This document shows positions 45,542 through 55,462 of a DNA stretch of 64,000 nucleotides, piece after piece. The notes under the pieces were generated by a model. It did not search any database and was not told where the DNA came from. It saw only the letters and a program-made list of their open reading frames with translations. Both the position numbers and the translations under genes were made by a program. Source of the DNA: Chlamydiifrater volucris (GTDB lineage: Bacteria; Chlamydiota; Chlamydiia; Chlamydiales; Chlamydiaceae); contig NZ_LR777654.1 in assembly GCF_902806995.1 (NCBI RefSeq), positions 62,001 through 126,000 on the forward strand, written 5' to 3'. Numbering within the stretch: the stretch's first letter is position 1; each line of letters starts with the position of its first letter.

Positions 45542-47218
45542 ATGATGGGGCAACAAAAGGATCCCCGTGCGTCGCATAACAGTTGCTCAGGCTTTCGTCG
45601 AGGGAAGACTATCTTGGAAAAGTTTCTTCGAGTTTGCGATGACTTGTCTACAAAAACAGTTTGTTTTGAAGATCAACTAGGTTCTCTTAGTTACAAGCGT
45701 GTTAAGCGGGCCATTATTGCTTTGGCTAGAGAGTTTAAAAAGTATCCAGGAAAATCGCTCGGTATAATGATGCCGGCTTCCATGGGGGCTTATATCTCTA
45801 TGTTCGCTACATTACTCTCGGGGAAAATTCCCGTAATGATAAATTGGTCACAAGGGAAAAGGGAGTTAGCTGCGGGATTAGAAAAGACGCAGTTAAGTAA
45901 AATCATTACCTCAAAGGTTTTTTTAGAACATTTGAAAAAAATTCGTGAGGAAGAAGGATTGAAGGATTTATTCGATCCAGATCAAATGGGAAAAATTTCT
46001 CTTGATGCGCTTCGCCTAGAAAAAATCAGTATTGAAAATGTATCTGATTCACTAAGTTGGATAGATAGGGTCTTAGTCTTTGGGTTGAGTTTTTTACCGA
46101 TCTCTTTTCTTCTTCGTATCTTTGGTGTGCATAAGTCTTCTGGTGATGATATAGCAATTATGTTGTTTACTTCAGGAACAGAAAATGTTCCTAAGTGTGT
46201 GCCTTTAACGCACACCAATCTCATTACAAATCAGGAGGATTGTTTCCCATTTTTTGATATTAAGCCTGAAGATAAAGTAGTTTCTTTCTTACCACCCTTT
46301 CACGCTTATGGGTTTAATAGTTGTACCTTATTACCTTTACTTGCGGGACTTCCTTTAATCTTTGTTGCCAATCCACTAAATATTAATCGCATTATTCAGC
46401 TCGTAAAAGCAAAGAAAGCGACTATAATGGGCACAACACCTACCTTTTACGGTTATTTTCTGAAGAAAGTAGAGAGTGATCCGGAGCTAGCAAGATCTTT
46501 ATCTTTAGTTGTTTTGGGAGGAGAGAAAGTTAGTGGAGAATTATATAAAACTTCTGAGGCATTATTGCCTCATGTGACTGTGATTCAGGGATATGGTGCA
46601 ACAGAAAGCTCTCCTGTTATCACTTTAACTCCTAGGGAATTAAATCATAATGGAGTTGGATATCCTCTGGAACGAGCTTCCGTTAGGGTTTTATGCCGAA
46701 AAACATTGAAGCCCCTGCCCAAAGGGAATTCCGGGCTTATCGTTGTTTCTGGCCCCTCTGTGTTTTCTGGGTATTACGGAGAGGACCCAGATTTTGGATT
46801 TATTAATCTCGATGGAGAAAGATATTACAACACAGGCGATATAGGGCTCATCACTCAGGAAGAGTACCTGGTTCTTTTGGGTCGGCTGAGTCGATCAGTG
46901 AAGATAGGAGGAGAGATGGTAAGTCTTGAGTCTGTAGAGGCCATCCTTCATGAACATTTTCTCACCAGGAGAGGAAAGGTTTGTCATGGAGAAGGGCCTT
47001 GCTTTGTCGTATGTGGTGTGGAAAAAGATTTAGAAAAGACTAAACTTTGTTTATTTACTACGTTAGAGTTGTCTCTCCAAGATGTAAATGAAGCGATAAA
47101 GCAGGCGGGGACTTATAGTGTTGTAAAAATCTCGGATGTCAAAAAACTAGATGCTATACCTCTTTCTGGCATAGGAAAGCCTAACTATGTAGTGCTGAAT
47201 AGGTTGTTAAGAGAATAG
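45542..47218 (+). CDS. aas: Acyl-ACP synthetase AasC (2-acyl-GPE-ACP synthetase family)
   Basis: This AMP-forming enzyme activates fatty acids, probably taken from the host, onto ACP. The adenylation core shows IMLFTSGTENVPKCVPLTHTNL, GYGATESSPVI (P-loop and ATE motif), YYNTGDIGL and KIGGEMVSLESVE with the hinge lysine region. The 558-aa chain holds only the synthetase half; the acyltransferase half of E. coli Aas is the separate plsC just upstream. GGAG lies 3 nt before ATG 45542 and 6 nt before ATG 45545, so either is possible. It corresponds to chlamydial AasC. Confidence 0.93.
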   Translation: MMGQQKDPRASHNSCSGFRRGKTILEKFLRVCDDLSTKTVCFEDQLGSLSYKRVKRAIIALAREFKKYPGKSLGIMMPASMGAYISMFATLLSGKIPVMINWSQGKRELAAGLEKTQLSKIITSKVFLEHLKKIREEEGLKDLFDPDQMGKISLDALRLEKISIENVSDSLSWIDRVLVFGLSFLPISFLLRIFGVHKSSGDDIAIMLFTSGTENVPKCVPLTHTNLITNQEDCFPFFDIKPEDKVVSFLPPFHAYGFNSCTLLPLLAGLPLIFVANPLNINRIIQLVKAKKATIMGTTPTFYGYFLKKVESDPELARSLSLVVLGGEKVSGELYKTSEALLPHVTVIQGYGATESSPVITLTPRELNHNGVGYPLERASVRVLCRKTLKPLPKGNSGLIVVSGPSVFSGYYGEDPDFGFINLDGERYYNTGDIGLITQEEYLVLLGRLSRSVKIGGEMVSLESVEAILHEHFLTRRGKVCHGEGPCFVVCGVEKDLEKTKLCLFTTLELSLQDVNEAIKQAGTYSVVKISDVKKLDAIPLSGIGKPNYVVLNRLLRE

Positions 47219-47244
47219 ATAAAAAGAATTGTCGATTGTTTTGT

Positions 47245-48357
47245 ATGGTGAGAAAATTTATAGATTTTGTTTCTAACGATTTTTTAGGGTTTGCTGGATC
47301 GCCTTTGCTTCAGCAATCGGTGCAGGAGAAGTACTTGGAAGTAGTGCAAGCTTTCCCAAAAGTAATGCAAGGGTCGGCAGGGTCTCGTCGTATCGTTGGG
47401 GGACATCCATTTCTGCCAGTTTTAGAGAAAAAAATAGCCAAATATCATGGGTTTGAGTCTGCTGTTGTGGCTCATTGTGGATATATGGCTAACCTTAGTC
47501 TGTGTTATCTGGTGTCTGAGTCCAGTGATGTGATGCTTTGGGATGAGGGTGTTCATGTGTCGATCCGCGAGGGCAGCGCCGTCATTTCTGGAAAAAACGA
47601 GTCTTTCATGCATAATGATATGGAGGACCTGGAGAGATTGCTTGTTAAGTACCGTAGTCAAGGTTGTGGCCGTATATTTATTTTTATTTCCACTGTTTAT
47701 TCATCCGATGGTTCTCTAGCGCCCCTCAACGAAATAGTGGGTCTGTCGAAAAAGTATGAAGCTCTTTTGGTGCTCGATGAGGCGCATGCTTTGGGTATTC
47801 ATGGATATGAGGGAAAAGGTTTTGGATCTGGAGAATTTAGGGAATATGCTTATGCTGTATTAGTCACTTATGGTAAGTCTTTTGGTGGATTCGGGGCAGC
47901 TATACTTTCTTCTAGTTCTGTTAGAGAAGATATTTTAAGAAAAGGTATCCCGATTATGTTTTCTACTGCTCTTCCTCTTCATGCGCTTGTGGTAATAGAT
48001 AGAGCTTATGAGCATTTTGAAAAGTTTGGCAATTCTTTAAGGAAACAGCTTTTCAATTTAAGGAATTATTTCTCCTCCTTCATTCCTAAATGTTCTCCGG
48101 GTTGTGTTCAGTCAATAATTTTTTCTGAATATCAGCATGCTGTTGACTGGGTAAACGCGCTAGAAGAGCATGGCATACAAGTCGGCATTTTTGAATTTGG
48201 GTCAACTACTTCCGTCAGAATCAATTTGCATGCATTTAATAGCTATGCAGATATAGATAATCTCTTTGCTGCTATTGGGGAATTTTTAGAAGAAGGTCGT
48301 TGTAGGATCGACATCGATCATAAACTTTACTTTTCCAGAGAGCTTAGCATCAAATAG
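47245..48357 (+). CDS. bioF: Alpha-oxoamine synthase (BioF-like)
   Basis: This PLP enzyme belongs to the family that condenses an amino acid with an acyl thioester. The 370-aa chain has SRRIVGGHPFLPVLEKKIA, LVLDEAHALGIHGYEGKG with the PLP Asp and His, and the PLP lysine in TYGKSFGGFGAA. It is annotated as 8-amino-7-oxononanoate synthase (biotin synthesis), but no other bio gene is near and it directly follows the acyl-ACP synthetase, so another acyl-ACP-using reaction is possible. ATG 47245 is chosen; an upstream in-frame TTG 47236 lacks a binding site. Its last 72 nt overlap the convergent priA. Confidence 0.87.
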   Translation: MVRKFIDFVSNDFLGFAGSPLLQQSVQEKYLEVVQAFPKVMQGSAGSRRIVGGHPFLPVLEKKIAKYHGFESAVVAHCGYMANLSLCYLVSESSDVMLWDEGVHVSIREGSAVISGKNESFMHNDMEDLERLLVKYRSQGCGRIFIFISTVYSSDGSLAPLNEIVGLSKKYEALLVLDEAHALGIHGYEGKGFGSGEFREYAYAVLVTYGKSFGGFGAAILSSSSVREDILRKGIPIMFSTALPLHALVVIDRAYEHFEKFGNSLRKQLFNLRNYFSSFIPKCSPGCVQSIIFSEYQHAVDWVNALEEHGIQVGIFEFGSTTSVRINLHAFNSYADIDNLFAAIGEFLEEGRCRIDIDHKLYFSRELSIK

Positions 48358-50538
48358 TGCTTTTTGTAGGAAATTATTAATGCGCATCACTTGCTTTCCT
48401 TTGATTAAAAATTGGAATCGGAAGAAATCTTTAATCTTGGAATATCCACACGTGGTGATTTCCATGACTTGAAAATCAGAAGAAGATTTTTTTGTCAGTA
48501 ACGCATGCACTTTCCTTGTTTCTGAAAGGGTTTCTTCAGGATTTTTTCCTATAAAAATACAACGGATTAACCTCTGAAAAGGAGGAAAATCGCATAGCTC
48601 TCTTCCAGGAAGTTCTTTTTGATAAAATGTAGAGTAGTCTCTTTCAACTGCAGATAATATCGTAGAATGGTCTGGCAGAAAGGTTTGAATAAGAACTTCT
48701 CCAGAAAGTTTGCCTCTTCCGGATCGACCAGCTACCTGTGTTATCAGTTGGAAAACTTGCTCCGAAGCTCTGAAATCTGGAATATGAAGTCCCGAATCTC
48801 CGTTGAGAATGACTGATAGCGTAACAGATGGACAGTTCATACCTTTGGCAATCATTTGAGTCCCAATAAGGACATCAGCTTTACCTGTGGAAAATTGACG
48901 AAAAAGTTCGTCGTGAGCATTTCTACTTCGAGTAGTATCAGAATCGATTCGAATGATTCGTATCGAAGGAAAAATAGAATACAGAGCTTTTTCTATTTTT
49001 TCTGTCCCCATTCCCCTGAATACCAAAGACATAGAATCTCCACATTGTTCACATTTTGTCGGAGGAGGGGAGACAGCATAATTACATAGGTGGCATGACA
49101 GAGTATTAGATTTTTTATGAAATGTGAGAGTAACATCACAATGCCTGCATTTTAAAACATATTGACAGGATGAACAGAGCGCACTTGTATAATACCCTCT
49201 CCGATTATAAAAAATGACCGTCTGTTCTCCTTTTTTTAAACGTTCTTCTATTCCATTGATTACAGGCTGAGTGAATAAAGTAGAGGAGTGGGATTTTTCT
49301 AACTCATTATTCATGTTTATGAGAGATACCTTGGGAGGAATAAGACTAACAGCAGGCTTAGATAATGTTAGGAGCTGATATTTCCCAGACAATGCGTTGT
49401 AATAGCTTTCTATACTGGGGGTAGCGCTTCCGAGAAGAACGGTAGCATTGGCTAGTTTTCCTCTCATAACAGCAACATCTCTGGCTTGGTAGCAAGGGGC
49501 GCTTTCTTGTTGTTTATAGGCAGTATCATGTTCCTCGTCGACTATAATGAGTCCAAGATTTTTGAAAGGACAAAATAGAGCAGATCGAGGACCTAGGATG
49601 ACATCTATAGCTCCTTCAGAGGCTTGTTGCCAGGTTTTGCTTTTTTCGCTATCGCTTAACTTATGGTGGAGAATGGCTACTTTTTTCCCTAATCGAGCAC
49701 GAAATAAATCCATATTCTGTACGGTCAATGCAATTTCAGGAACGAGAAATATGGTGCTTTTCCCTAATTCGCGAGCCTTTTCTATTGCTTGGAAATAAAT
49801 TTCAGTTTTCCCACTGCCGGTAACACCAAAAAGCAGGTGTGTCAAAAAACTAGCTTTTTGGAGTGATTGAAAAATTGTCTGTACGGCCGAGGATTGTTCA
49901 GAAGTTAGCTTTTTAGACTCTGGAAGAAAAAACTCTATGTTATCCAGCTGTAGGTCGTACTCTGTGTTAGTGACTAATTTGATAACCCCAGATTTTTCTA
50001 GAGAAAGAACAGGAGAGGTAGAAACGCTTGCTTCCTTTAATAATTCTGCCAGAGTTAGAGAGTGGGTCGAATTAGTGAGAGCTCGAAGTACTCGAGTTTG
50101 AGGAGAATCTTCAGATCCCTTTTCGCGAATAAGGGCGCGAAGTTTAGATTTCGACTTTAAGCAAGACACCAAGTAATGTTCTTTTGGCTGTATAAGTGTT
50201 TGGGTGCTGCTGGGAATTACCAGTTTTAAAGTCTTCCCGAGAGGACAAAAATAGTACTTACTCATCCAGATGATAAGTTCCAACAGATCTTCAGAAAGGG
50301 TAATTCCAGAGTCAATGTTACTGATAATAGGGAAAACATAAGGGCTTTGAGTCTCATTTTTTATCTGTATCACTACTGCGGGCTTTTTCGAGCCTCTTAG
50401 AGGAACCAAGACGACGGAGCCCTTAGAAATTTTGTTTTCCAAGTTTTCGGGAATGCCGTAGTCGAGAATTTTGTTAATTGTAGATCCAACAATTACTTCA
50501 GCATATTGACGAAAGGTGACTTGCTTAATATGGCCCAT
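48286..50538 (-). CDS. priA: Primosomal replication helicase PriA
   Basis: PriA restarts stalled forks by loading the replicative helicase. In 750 aa: a DNA-binding N-terminal part, the Walker A GVTGSGKTEIYF, the DEEH box (VDEEHDTAYKQQE), an eight-Cys zinc-binding stretch near residues 449-492 (CSSCQYVLKCRHC ... CHLC ... CEQCG), and helicase motifs such as GTQMIAKG and QVAGRSGRG. No priB, priC or dnaT is nearby. Its 3' end overlaps bioF by 72 nt on the other strand, and its start overlaps the upstream gene by 46 nt. Confidence 0.96.
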   Translation of the reverse strand: MGHIKQVTFRQYAEVIVGSTINKILDYGIPENLENKISKGSVVLVPLRGSKKPAVVIQIKNETQSPYVFPIISNIDSGITLSEDLLELIIWMSKYYFCPLGKTLKLVIPSSTQTLIQPKEHYLVSCLKSKSKLRALIREKGSEDSPQTRVLRALTNSTHSLTLAELLKEASVSTSPVLSLEKSGVIKLVTNTEYDLQLDNIEFFLPESKKLTSEQSSAVQTIFQSLQKASFLTHLLFGVTGSGKTEIYFQAIEKARELGKSTIFLVPEIALTVQNMDLFRARLGKKVAILHHKLSDSEKSKTWQQASEGAIDVILGPRSALFCPFKNLGLIIVDEEHDTAYKQQESAPCYQARDVAVMRGKLANATVLLGSATPSIESYYNALSGKYQLLTLSKPAVSLIPPKVSLINMNNELEKSHSSTLFTQPVINGIEERLKKGEQTVIFYNRRGYYTSALCSSCQYVLKCRHCDVTLTFHKKSNTLSCHLCNYAVSPPPTKCEQCGDSMSLVFRGMGTEKIEKALYSIFPSIRIIRIDSDTTRSRNAHDELFRQFSTGKADVLIGTQMIAKGMNCPSVTLSVILNGDSGLHIPDFRASEQVFQLITQVAGRSGRGKLSGEVLIQTFLPDHSTILSAVERDYSTFYQKELPGRELCDFPPFQRLIRCIFIGKNPEETLSETRKVHALLTKKSSSDFQVMEITTCGYSKIKDFFRFQFLIKGKQVMRINNFLQKALFDAKLSGKVKFMIDVDPTTTFF

Positions 50539-51221
50539 AGGTCTTTCTTTAATCCAGTATTGTTGGAATATTCTTCAGAGGAATAGATAGGAATTATAAG
50601 AGATTTTTTATCATATGGCAAAGAAACATGAGGAAGGGTGCTAGGGAAGTATTGTTGAGTTACTGAAGGTGATAGCAGAGCCAGAGAATGCTGCGTTAAT
50701 AATTGTTTAAAGGTGTCCGCAGAACGCACAAAAACGCAGCGGGCTGGGAATAAACGTTGAGTTATTACCTTTGCTAGGCGAGAGATAAAGACGACTTCTT
50801 CACAATCTTCTCTGTGGGAAAAGATAGCGCAAGGGATAGCTAACTCAGAGAGAGTCTTATCTTTTAGAGAGGAGAAAGAAAGGCTAGCTATGTCGTCAAT
50901 GGGATCTATGGGTGACAATGATAACTCCCAGTTAGTGCCATTGTAGACAGGGGCCTTCTTCGGTTTGAATTTGGGAGAGTAGGATGTAGCCGTGGCTTCG
51001 TTTTTTAGAGGGCTTTGCAATGGATTGAACGTATTTTTGGAGGAAGTAACTTGCTGAGCAGATCTTAGCTTTGGTCGTATTGCCTTTGGGGAAGAGGAAA
51101 TTTTTTTTTGCTTTATACTCGTCAAAGAATCTAACGCTTCTATTGTTTTCTCGACATGACAGTAGAAATCCTCAATGTTAGCAGCTAACGAATCAAACAA
51201 GTAAGCAACGGAGTTATCCAT
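50493..51221 (-). CDS. Hypothetical protein upstream of priA (CT779-type)
   Basis: I recognise no domain. From M at 51221 the product has 242 aa: an N-terminal helical part (YLFDSLAANIEDFYCHVEKTIEALDSL), a Lys/Ser/Pro-rich middle, then an ordered C-terminal part with AIFSHREDCEEVVFISRLAKVITQRLFPARCVFV. The frame is open up to TTG 51398, but that stretch is Lys-rich, low in complexity and overlaps the divergent thioredoxin gene. No clear Shine-Dalgarno supports either start. It overlaps priA by 46 nt, so the two are coupled. By position it matches CT779. Confidence 0.65.
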   Translation of the reverse strand: MDNSVAYLFDSLAANIEDFYCHVEKTIEALDSLTSIKQKKISSSPKAIRPKLRSAQQVTSSKNTFNPLQSPLKNEATATSYSPKFKPKKAPVYNGTNWELSLSPIDPIDDIASLSFSSLKDKTLSELAIPCAIFSHREDCEEVVFISRLAKVITQRLFPARCVFVRSADTFKQLLTQHSLALLSPSVTQQYFPSTLPHVSLPYDKKSLIIPIYSSEEYSNNTGLKKDLWAILSKSPFVNMLK

Positions 51222-51405
51222 GATTAGTAAGAAATGGTTCTTTCTAGATAAAACCACCACTATATCTTCTGTTGGATTTATTGCTCCATCAGATCTTATG
51301 TCAGTTTTTTGGGTTTTTACCTTGGATTTTATTTTTGTTCTGGCAATAACAAGGTGGTGAGACTTTTTATGAGTACGAATGCATAGAACATACTTCAAGG
51401 TTTTT
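51222..51405. other. Divergent intergenic region
   Basis: About 180 nt between the CT779-type gene (minus) and the thioredoxin gene (plus). It holds the AAGG binding site of the latter (51394-51398). I see no consensus promoter that I would call. Confidence 0.4.
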
Positions 51406-51906
51406 ATGAGAACGTTAGTTAAATTTTTGATGACCGTTTTTTGTTTGTTTTCAGTTTCCTGTTGTTACGGAGAGGCTGGCAAAGGTAAGTTGAGAAAGAA
51501 TGACCGTAAGGAATCTTCTTACAAGACGGCAGTGTTATGGGAGTCTTTAAAACAAGCCACGGAGGCTTCTCAGAAAGATGGGAAGCCAATATGCTTATTT
51601 TTCACTGGGTCTGACTGGTGTATTTGGTGTATCCGAATGGAAAAGCAAATTGTTGGAACTTCTGAATTTGCTTCTTTTTCAAGGCAGAATTTACATATGG
51701 TCCAAATTGATTTTCCTCAATCTACTCAATTGGACGAGTCGATCAAGCAACAAAATCGCTTATTGAAACAGAAGTATGACGTTAGTGGGTTCCCTGAGAT
51801 GGTGTTTATTGATGCCGACGGCAAAGTGCTTGCTAGGGCCGGTTATGAGCCTGGTGGGGCAAATCCTTTCATTGTTAAGCTAAAAAAAGAGTTGTCTATA
51901 AGATAG
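51406..51906 (+). CDS. dsbH: Periplasmic thioredoxin-fold oxidoreductase (DsbH-like)
   Basis: The 166-aa protein has a signal peptide (about 1-22, with a CC pair near its end) and a thioredoxin fold. The active site CIWC is at C72-C75 in FTGSDWCIWCIRMEK. The cis-Pro is in GFPEMVFID. It acts outside the cytoplasm in disulfide chemistry, which matters for the cysteine-cross-linked chlamydial envelope. It resembles chlamydial DsbH in size and position; I infer the name. AAGG lies 7 nt before ATG 51406; the frame is open upstream to 51379. A paralogue is encoded at 55463-56509. Confidence 0.82.
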   Translation: MRTLVKFLMTVFCLFSVSCCYGEAGKGKLRKNDRKESSYKTAVLWESLKQATEASQKDGKPICLFFTGSDWCIWCIRMEKQIVGTSEFASFSRQNLHMVQIDFPQSTQLDESIKQQNRLLKQKYDVSGFPEMVFIDADGKVLARAGYEPGGANPFIVKLKKELSIR

Positions 51907-51938
51907 ACAGAGAAAGAAAAATTTTTGAAATGTAAAGA

Positions 51939-51979
51939 CCCTCTAACTCCTTCCATTGCTGAGAAGGAGTTTTCAGGGG
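51939..51979 (+). terminator. Intrinsic terminator of the dsbH-like gene
   Basis: An eight-pair stem (AACTCCTT, 51945-51952, with AAGGAGTT, 51964-51971) has an 11-nt loop, with TTTT at its end and an outer CCCT/AGGG pairing. It lies about 35 nt after the stop. Confidence 0.7.
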
Positions 51980-52076
51980 GTGTTCTTGTTTTTGAAAATA
52001 TTTTTTGGTGAATTTTCGTTCAGATTATCCGAAACTTCTTTCACGCTTCATCTAGATTTTTGTTATTTAAAAAGAG

Positions 52077-52082
52077 TATACT
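52077..52082 (+). promoter_or_regulatory. Predicted -10 box of lysS
   Basis: TATACT lies 71 nt before the lysS ATG. The -35 region (TAGATT at 18 nt spacing) is weak. Transcription would start near 52089, just before the leader hairpin. Confidence 0.45.
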
Positions 52083-52094
52083 GCGGAGGAGTGC

Positions 52095-52122
52095 ATCCCT
52101 CATGCATGATTTCGTGAGGGAT
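52095..52122 (+). promoter_or_regulatory. Leader hairpin upstream of lysS
   Basis: A perfect eight-pair stem (ATCCCTCA, 52095-52102, with TGAGGGAT, 52115-52122) has a 12-nt loop and lies 30 nt before the lysS ATG. It is followed by ATAATTTT and then the AAGGA binding site. It may regulate lysS or protect its mRNA. Confidence 0.55.
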
Positions 52123-52146
52123 ATAATTTTGTGAAAACAAGGATAA

Positions 52147-53763
<1,617 letters not shown>

Positions 53764-55212
53764 TTACTTGCCTAAAAAGGTCAGTTCTGGACCTTCTTTA
53801 GTATCCTTTATTTCGTATCCCAGAAGAGTGATCTGATCCCTTAGCGCGTCAGCTAGTTGCCAGTTCTTGTTTCTCCTAGCTTCAGTGCGTTTTTTTGCTA
53901 GTGATAAGACTTCTTCTGGAATAGGAGTTTTCTTGGGTTCCATTGAAAGAATGTTTAATACGGAATTGATGCGGATCAAAGCAGCTAAGATAGCTTGCGC
54001 ATCCTGATAAAAAATACCTTCAGAATGCATCAACTCGTTGGTTTCTTTTACGAGTTCAAAAAGGGCAGCAATTCCTACGGCAATGTTAAGATCATTGCCT
54101 ATAGCCGTTGTGAAGGCAATCATAAACTTGTTTAAAGCTTTTTTTACAGAATCCTGGACAACTTTTGAAGTATTCGTTGTTTCCGGAATAGCATTCAGAC
54201 GATCTACAAAAGCCTCTAGTCGACGCAAGGCGCTGCAGCAACCCTCTAGGGAATCGTCAGTGAAATTTAATTGCATGCGATAATGGCTTTGTAGAAGGAG
54301 AAAGCGAATCTCTTTGCCTCGATATCCTTTTTCTAGGAGATCCCTTAAAGTAAAAAAATTGCCAAGACTTTTTGACATCTTTTTCCCATTTACTAGAAGA
54401 TGCTCCGAATGCATCCAAAACCTACTGAAAGTTTTGCCTGTCACACTTTCTGATTGAGCGATTTCGTTCTCATGATGAGGGAAAATATTATCGACTCCAC
54501 CGGCGTGAATATCTAATGTTTCTCCCAAGCCATGCATGGCCATGGCAGAGCACTCTATATGCCATCCTGGGCGCCCTTTGCCCCAAGGGCTTTCCCAATA
54601 GACATTTCCATCACGTTCCTCATTGTAAGCTTTCCAAAGAGCAAAGTCTCCCACATGGTCTTTTTCGTACTCATCTGATTCCATCGGGGTAGATGACGAT
54701 AGCTCTTCGAGTTTTAAATGCGACAGTTTCCCATAGGGAGGGAATTTACTCACAGAGTAGTAAACCGACTGATCGGATCCGACGTAGGCAATTCCTTTTT
54801 CCAAAAGGGAATTAATAAGGGATATCATTTCTGAGATATAGTCCGTGGCTTTTGGGTACATGTTAGCCCTTTCTATGCCTAGCCAGTCTACATCTTGCAA
54901 AAATGCGTCTATATATTTTTGTGTGTAAATGCTCAAAGGCTCCTTTTTTTCCGTAGCTCGCCTTATTGTTTTATCATCGACATCTGTAATATTCATTACG
55001 TGATTAACTTTATAACCAAAATACTTTAGAGTGCGCTTGAGTATGTCCTCGAAAACATAGGTGCGAAAATTTCCTATATGAGCATAGTCGTATACGGTTG
55101 GGCCGCAGGTATAAAGAAGAACCTCTTTTTTGGAGCAAGAGAAAGGTTCTTTTTTCCCTGATAGGGTGTTATGAAGGAGAAGAGGGGCGTCAGAAGTTGA
55201 AAATTCTTTCAT
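53764..55212 (-). CDS. cysS: Cysteine-tRNA ligase
   Basis: CysRS charges tRNA-Cys, which is encoded at 23731-23801. Class I motifs are present: HIGN at 45-48 (HIGH-type), KMSKS in GKKMSKSLGN, and zinc ligands C36, the Cys of HIECSAMAMH and the His of FPHHENE. It has 482 aa. A promoter lies 44 nt upstream. No good Shine-Dalgarno is seen. Confidence 0.97.
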   Translation of the reverse strand: MKEFSTSDAPLLLHNTLSGKKEPFSCSKKEVLLYTCGPTVYDYAHIGNFRTYVFEDILKRTLKYFGYKVNHVMNITDVDDKTIRRATEKKEPLSIYTQKYIDAFLQDVDWLGIERANMYPKATDYISEMISLINSLLEKGIAYVGSDQSVYYSVSKFPPYGKLSHLKLEELSSSTPMESDEYEKDHVGDFALWKAYNEERDGNVYWESPWGKGRPGWHIECSAMAMHGLGETLDIHAGGVDNIFPHHENEIAQSESVTGKTFSRFWMHSEHLLVNGKKMSKSLGNFFTLRDLLEKGYRGKEIRFLLLQSHYRMQLNFTDDSLEGCCSALRRLEAFVDRLNAIPETTNTSKVVQDSVKKALNKFMIAFTTAIGNDLNIAVGIAALFELVKETNELMHSEGIFYQDAQAILAALIRINSVLNILSMEPKKTPIPEEVLSLAKKRTEARRNKNWQLADALRDQITLLGYEIKDTKEGPELTFLGK

Positions 55213-55255
55213 AAGTTGGCGTATATACTATTTCCAGCTGATTAAGGTTCTTCGG

Positions 55256-55283
55256 ATTATAATTTGTTTGTTGAAAAAATCAA
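55256..55283 (-). promoter_or_regulatory. Predicted sigma66 promoter of cysS
   Basis: On the minus strand TTGATT (55283-55278) is followed after 16 nt by TATAAT (55261-55256). Transcription would start near 55249, about 37 nt before the ATG. Confidence 0.6.
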
Positions 55284-55364
55284 AGATGGGTGTCTAATTC
55301 GTAGCTTTATTTTGAGTTATGAAGTATTTTTTTTAAACTTGTCTACTGGTCCTGTTTTTTAGTT

Positions 55365-55392
55365 TTGTTTTAATCAAAAAAAAGATTATATA
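55365..55392 (+). promoter_or_regulatory. Predicted sigma66 promoter of the thioredoxin-fold/helical gene
   Basis: TTGTTT (55365-55370) is followed after 16 nt by TATATA (55387-55392). Transcription would start near 55399 and leave a leader of about 64 nt with a small GCGGTC/GATCGC stem. Confidence 0.5.
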
Positions 55393-55462
55393 ACAGAAAT
55401 TTTAGAGAGCGGTCAGAACGGATCGCCAAGTCAAGGAATGACTATTTCAAGGAGAGGCGCTG

